Shown here: in pieces, positions 5,906 to 6,084 of the stretch
How the letters are laid out: each line of letters opens with the position of its first letter
Position numbering within the stretch: position 1 is the first letter of the stretch
Assembly (NCBI GenBank): GCA_964530165.1
Contig: CAZGYE010000326.1
Coordinates: 1-6,084, forward strand
Direction: 5' to 3'
Origin: CAZGYE01 sp964530165
GTDB taxonomy: Bacteria > Planctomycetota > Planctomycetia > Planctomycetales > Planctomycetaceae
DNA length: 6,084 bases
The notes under the pieces: generated by a model
Databases searched by the model: none
The model's input: the letters and a program-made list of their open reading frames with translations, nothing else
What the model was told of the DNA's origin: nothing
Made by a program: the position numbers and the translations under genes

Positions 5906-6084
5906 CGAAACGTTTAGTGGGCAAACGACCTCGGCGATGCGATGCGCAAAGGTTCTCAAAAGAAGTTCGTCGCACTCTGGCCGGGGACGGTTTACACGTC
6001 CTGCGCTGGTCTTTCGACTTTTGCATGAGCTCGCGTCACTTGCTTTGCCGCAGAATCGTGGCGAGAATTCGGTGTCTGTGAGTT
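5906..6084. other. Unassigned region after the kinase
   Basis: I see no terminator hairpin, RNA gene or recognisable protein in these 179 bases. Two frames are open and cannot be separated by eye. On the minus strand an ATG at 6026 runs to a TGA at 5825-5823 (67 residues, ending SFQFGQSWDNHAALM then RAADLKVP), overlapping the kinase 3' end. On the plus strand a frame with no ATG before 5934 is open from inside the kinase 3' end to the window edge (containing GVIIPRLAELKARDINETF). Both have acceptable codon use over part of their length, and neither is recognised. Confidence 0.3.

Noticed and set aside
1..6084. CRISPR array, tRNA, rRNA or insertion sequence
   Set aside because: No regularly spaced repeats, tRNA-like cloverleaf, rRNA-like stretch, transposase or paired terminal inverted repeats seen.

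Overview
The window looks like chromosomal DNA of a planctomycete (Planctomycetota), GC-rich, with a phage-derived block on its left side. The main evidence for the host is the 1151-residue membrane serine/threonine kinase on the right. It has the N-terminal helical lead-in, PknB-like kinase, single membrane span, formylglycine-generating-enzyme-like (SUMF1) domain and jelly-roll-like C-terminal domain that I know from large planctomycete kinase families. The assignment rests on recognising the protein style; no database search was possible.

Layout. Positions 1-1928 (minus strand) hold most of a phage tail tape measure protein, which runs off the left edge. Its reading frame breaks cleanly at about 441-447, and the natural continuation (148 residues of charged helix, no stop) lies in the -1 frame down to position 1. 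Three bases upstream, also on the minus strand, is a small gene (about 1932-2315) whose position and sequence suggest a tail-assembly type protein; its start codon is unclear. Positions 2316-2449 are a short divergent intergenic stretch with one 10-bp palindrome and perhaps the last codons of an older minus-strand gene. Positions 2450-5905 (plus strand) hold the kinase. Positions 5906-6084 carry nothing I can name.

How the parts relate. The two phage genes belong together: translation of the tape measure probably follows from the small gene in front of it, and both would serve tail length determination and assembly. The kinase is transcribed away from them and looks like an unrelated host signalling gene: a cytoplasmic kinase coupled across the membrane to two probable extracytoplasmic sensory or binding domains. 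The juxtaposition, the frame break and the indistinct upstream region suggest the edge of a decayed or rearranged prophage, but the rest of the element lies outside the window.

I did not find a convincing undescribed defence or mobile system. The most useful leads are the tape measure frame break, the 7/11-residue tryptophan pattern, the Cys/His-rich SUMF1 core that lacks one catalytic cysteine position, and the kinase C-terminus, which stops just after restarting a linker used earlier in the same protein.
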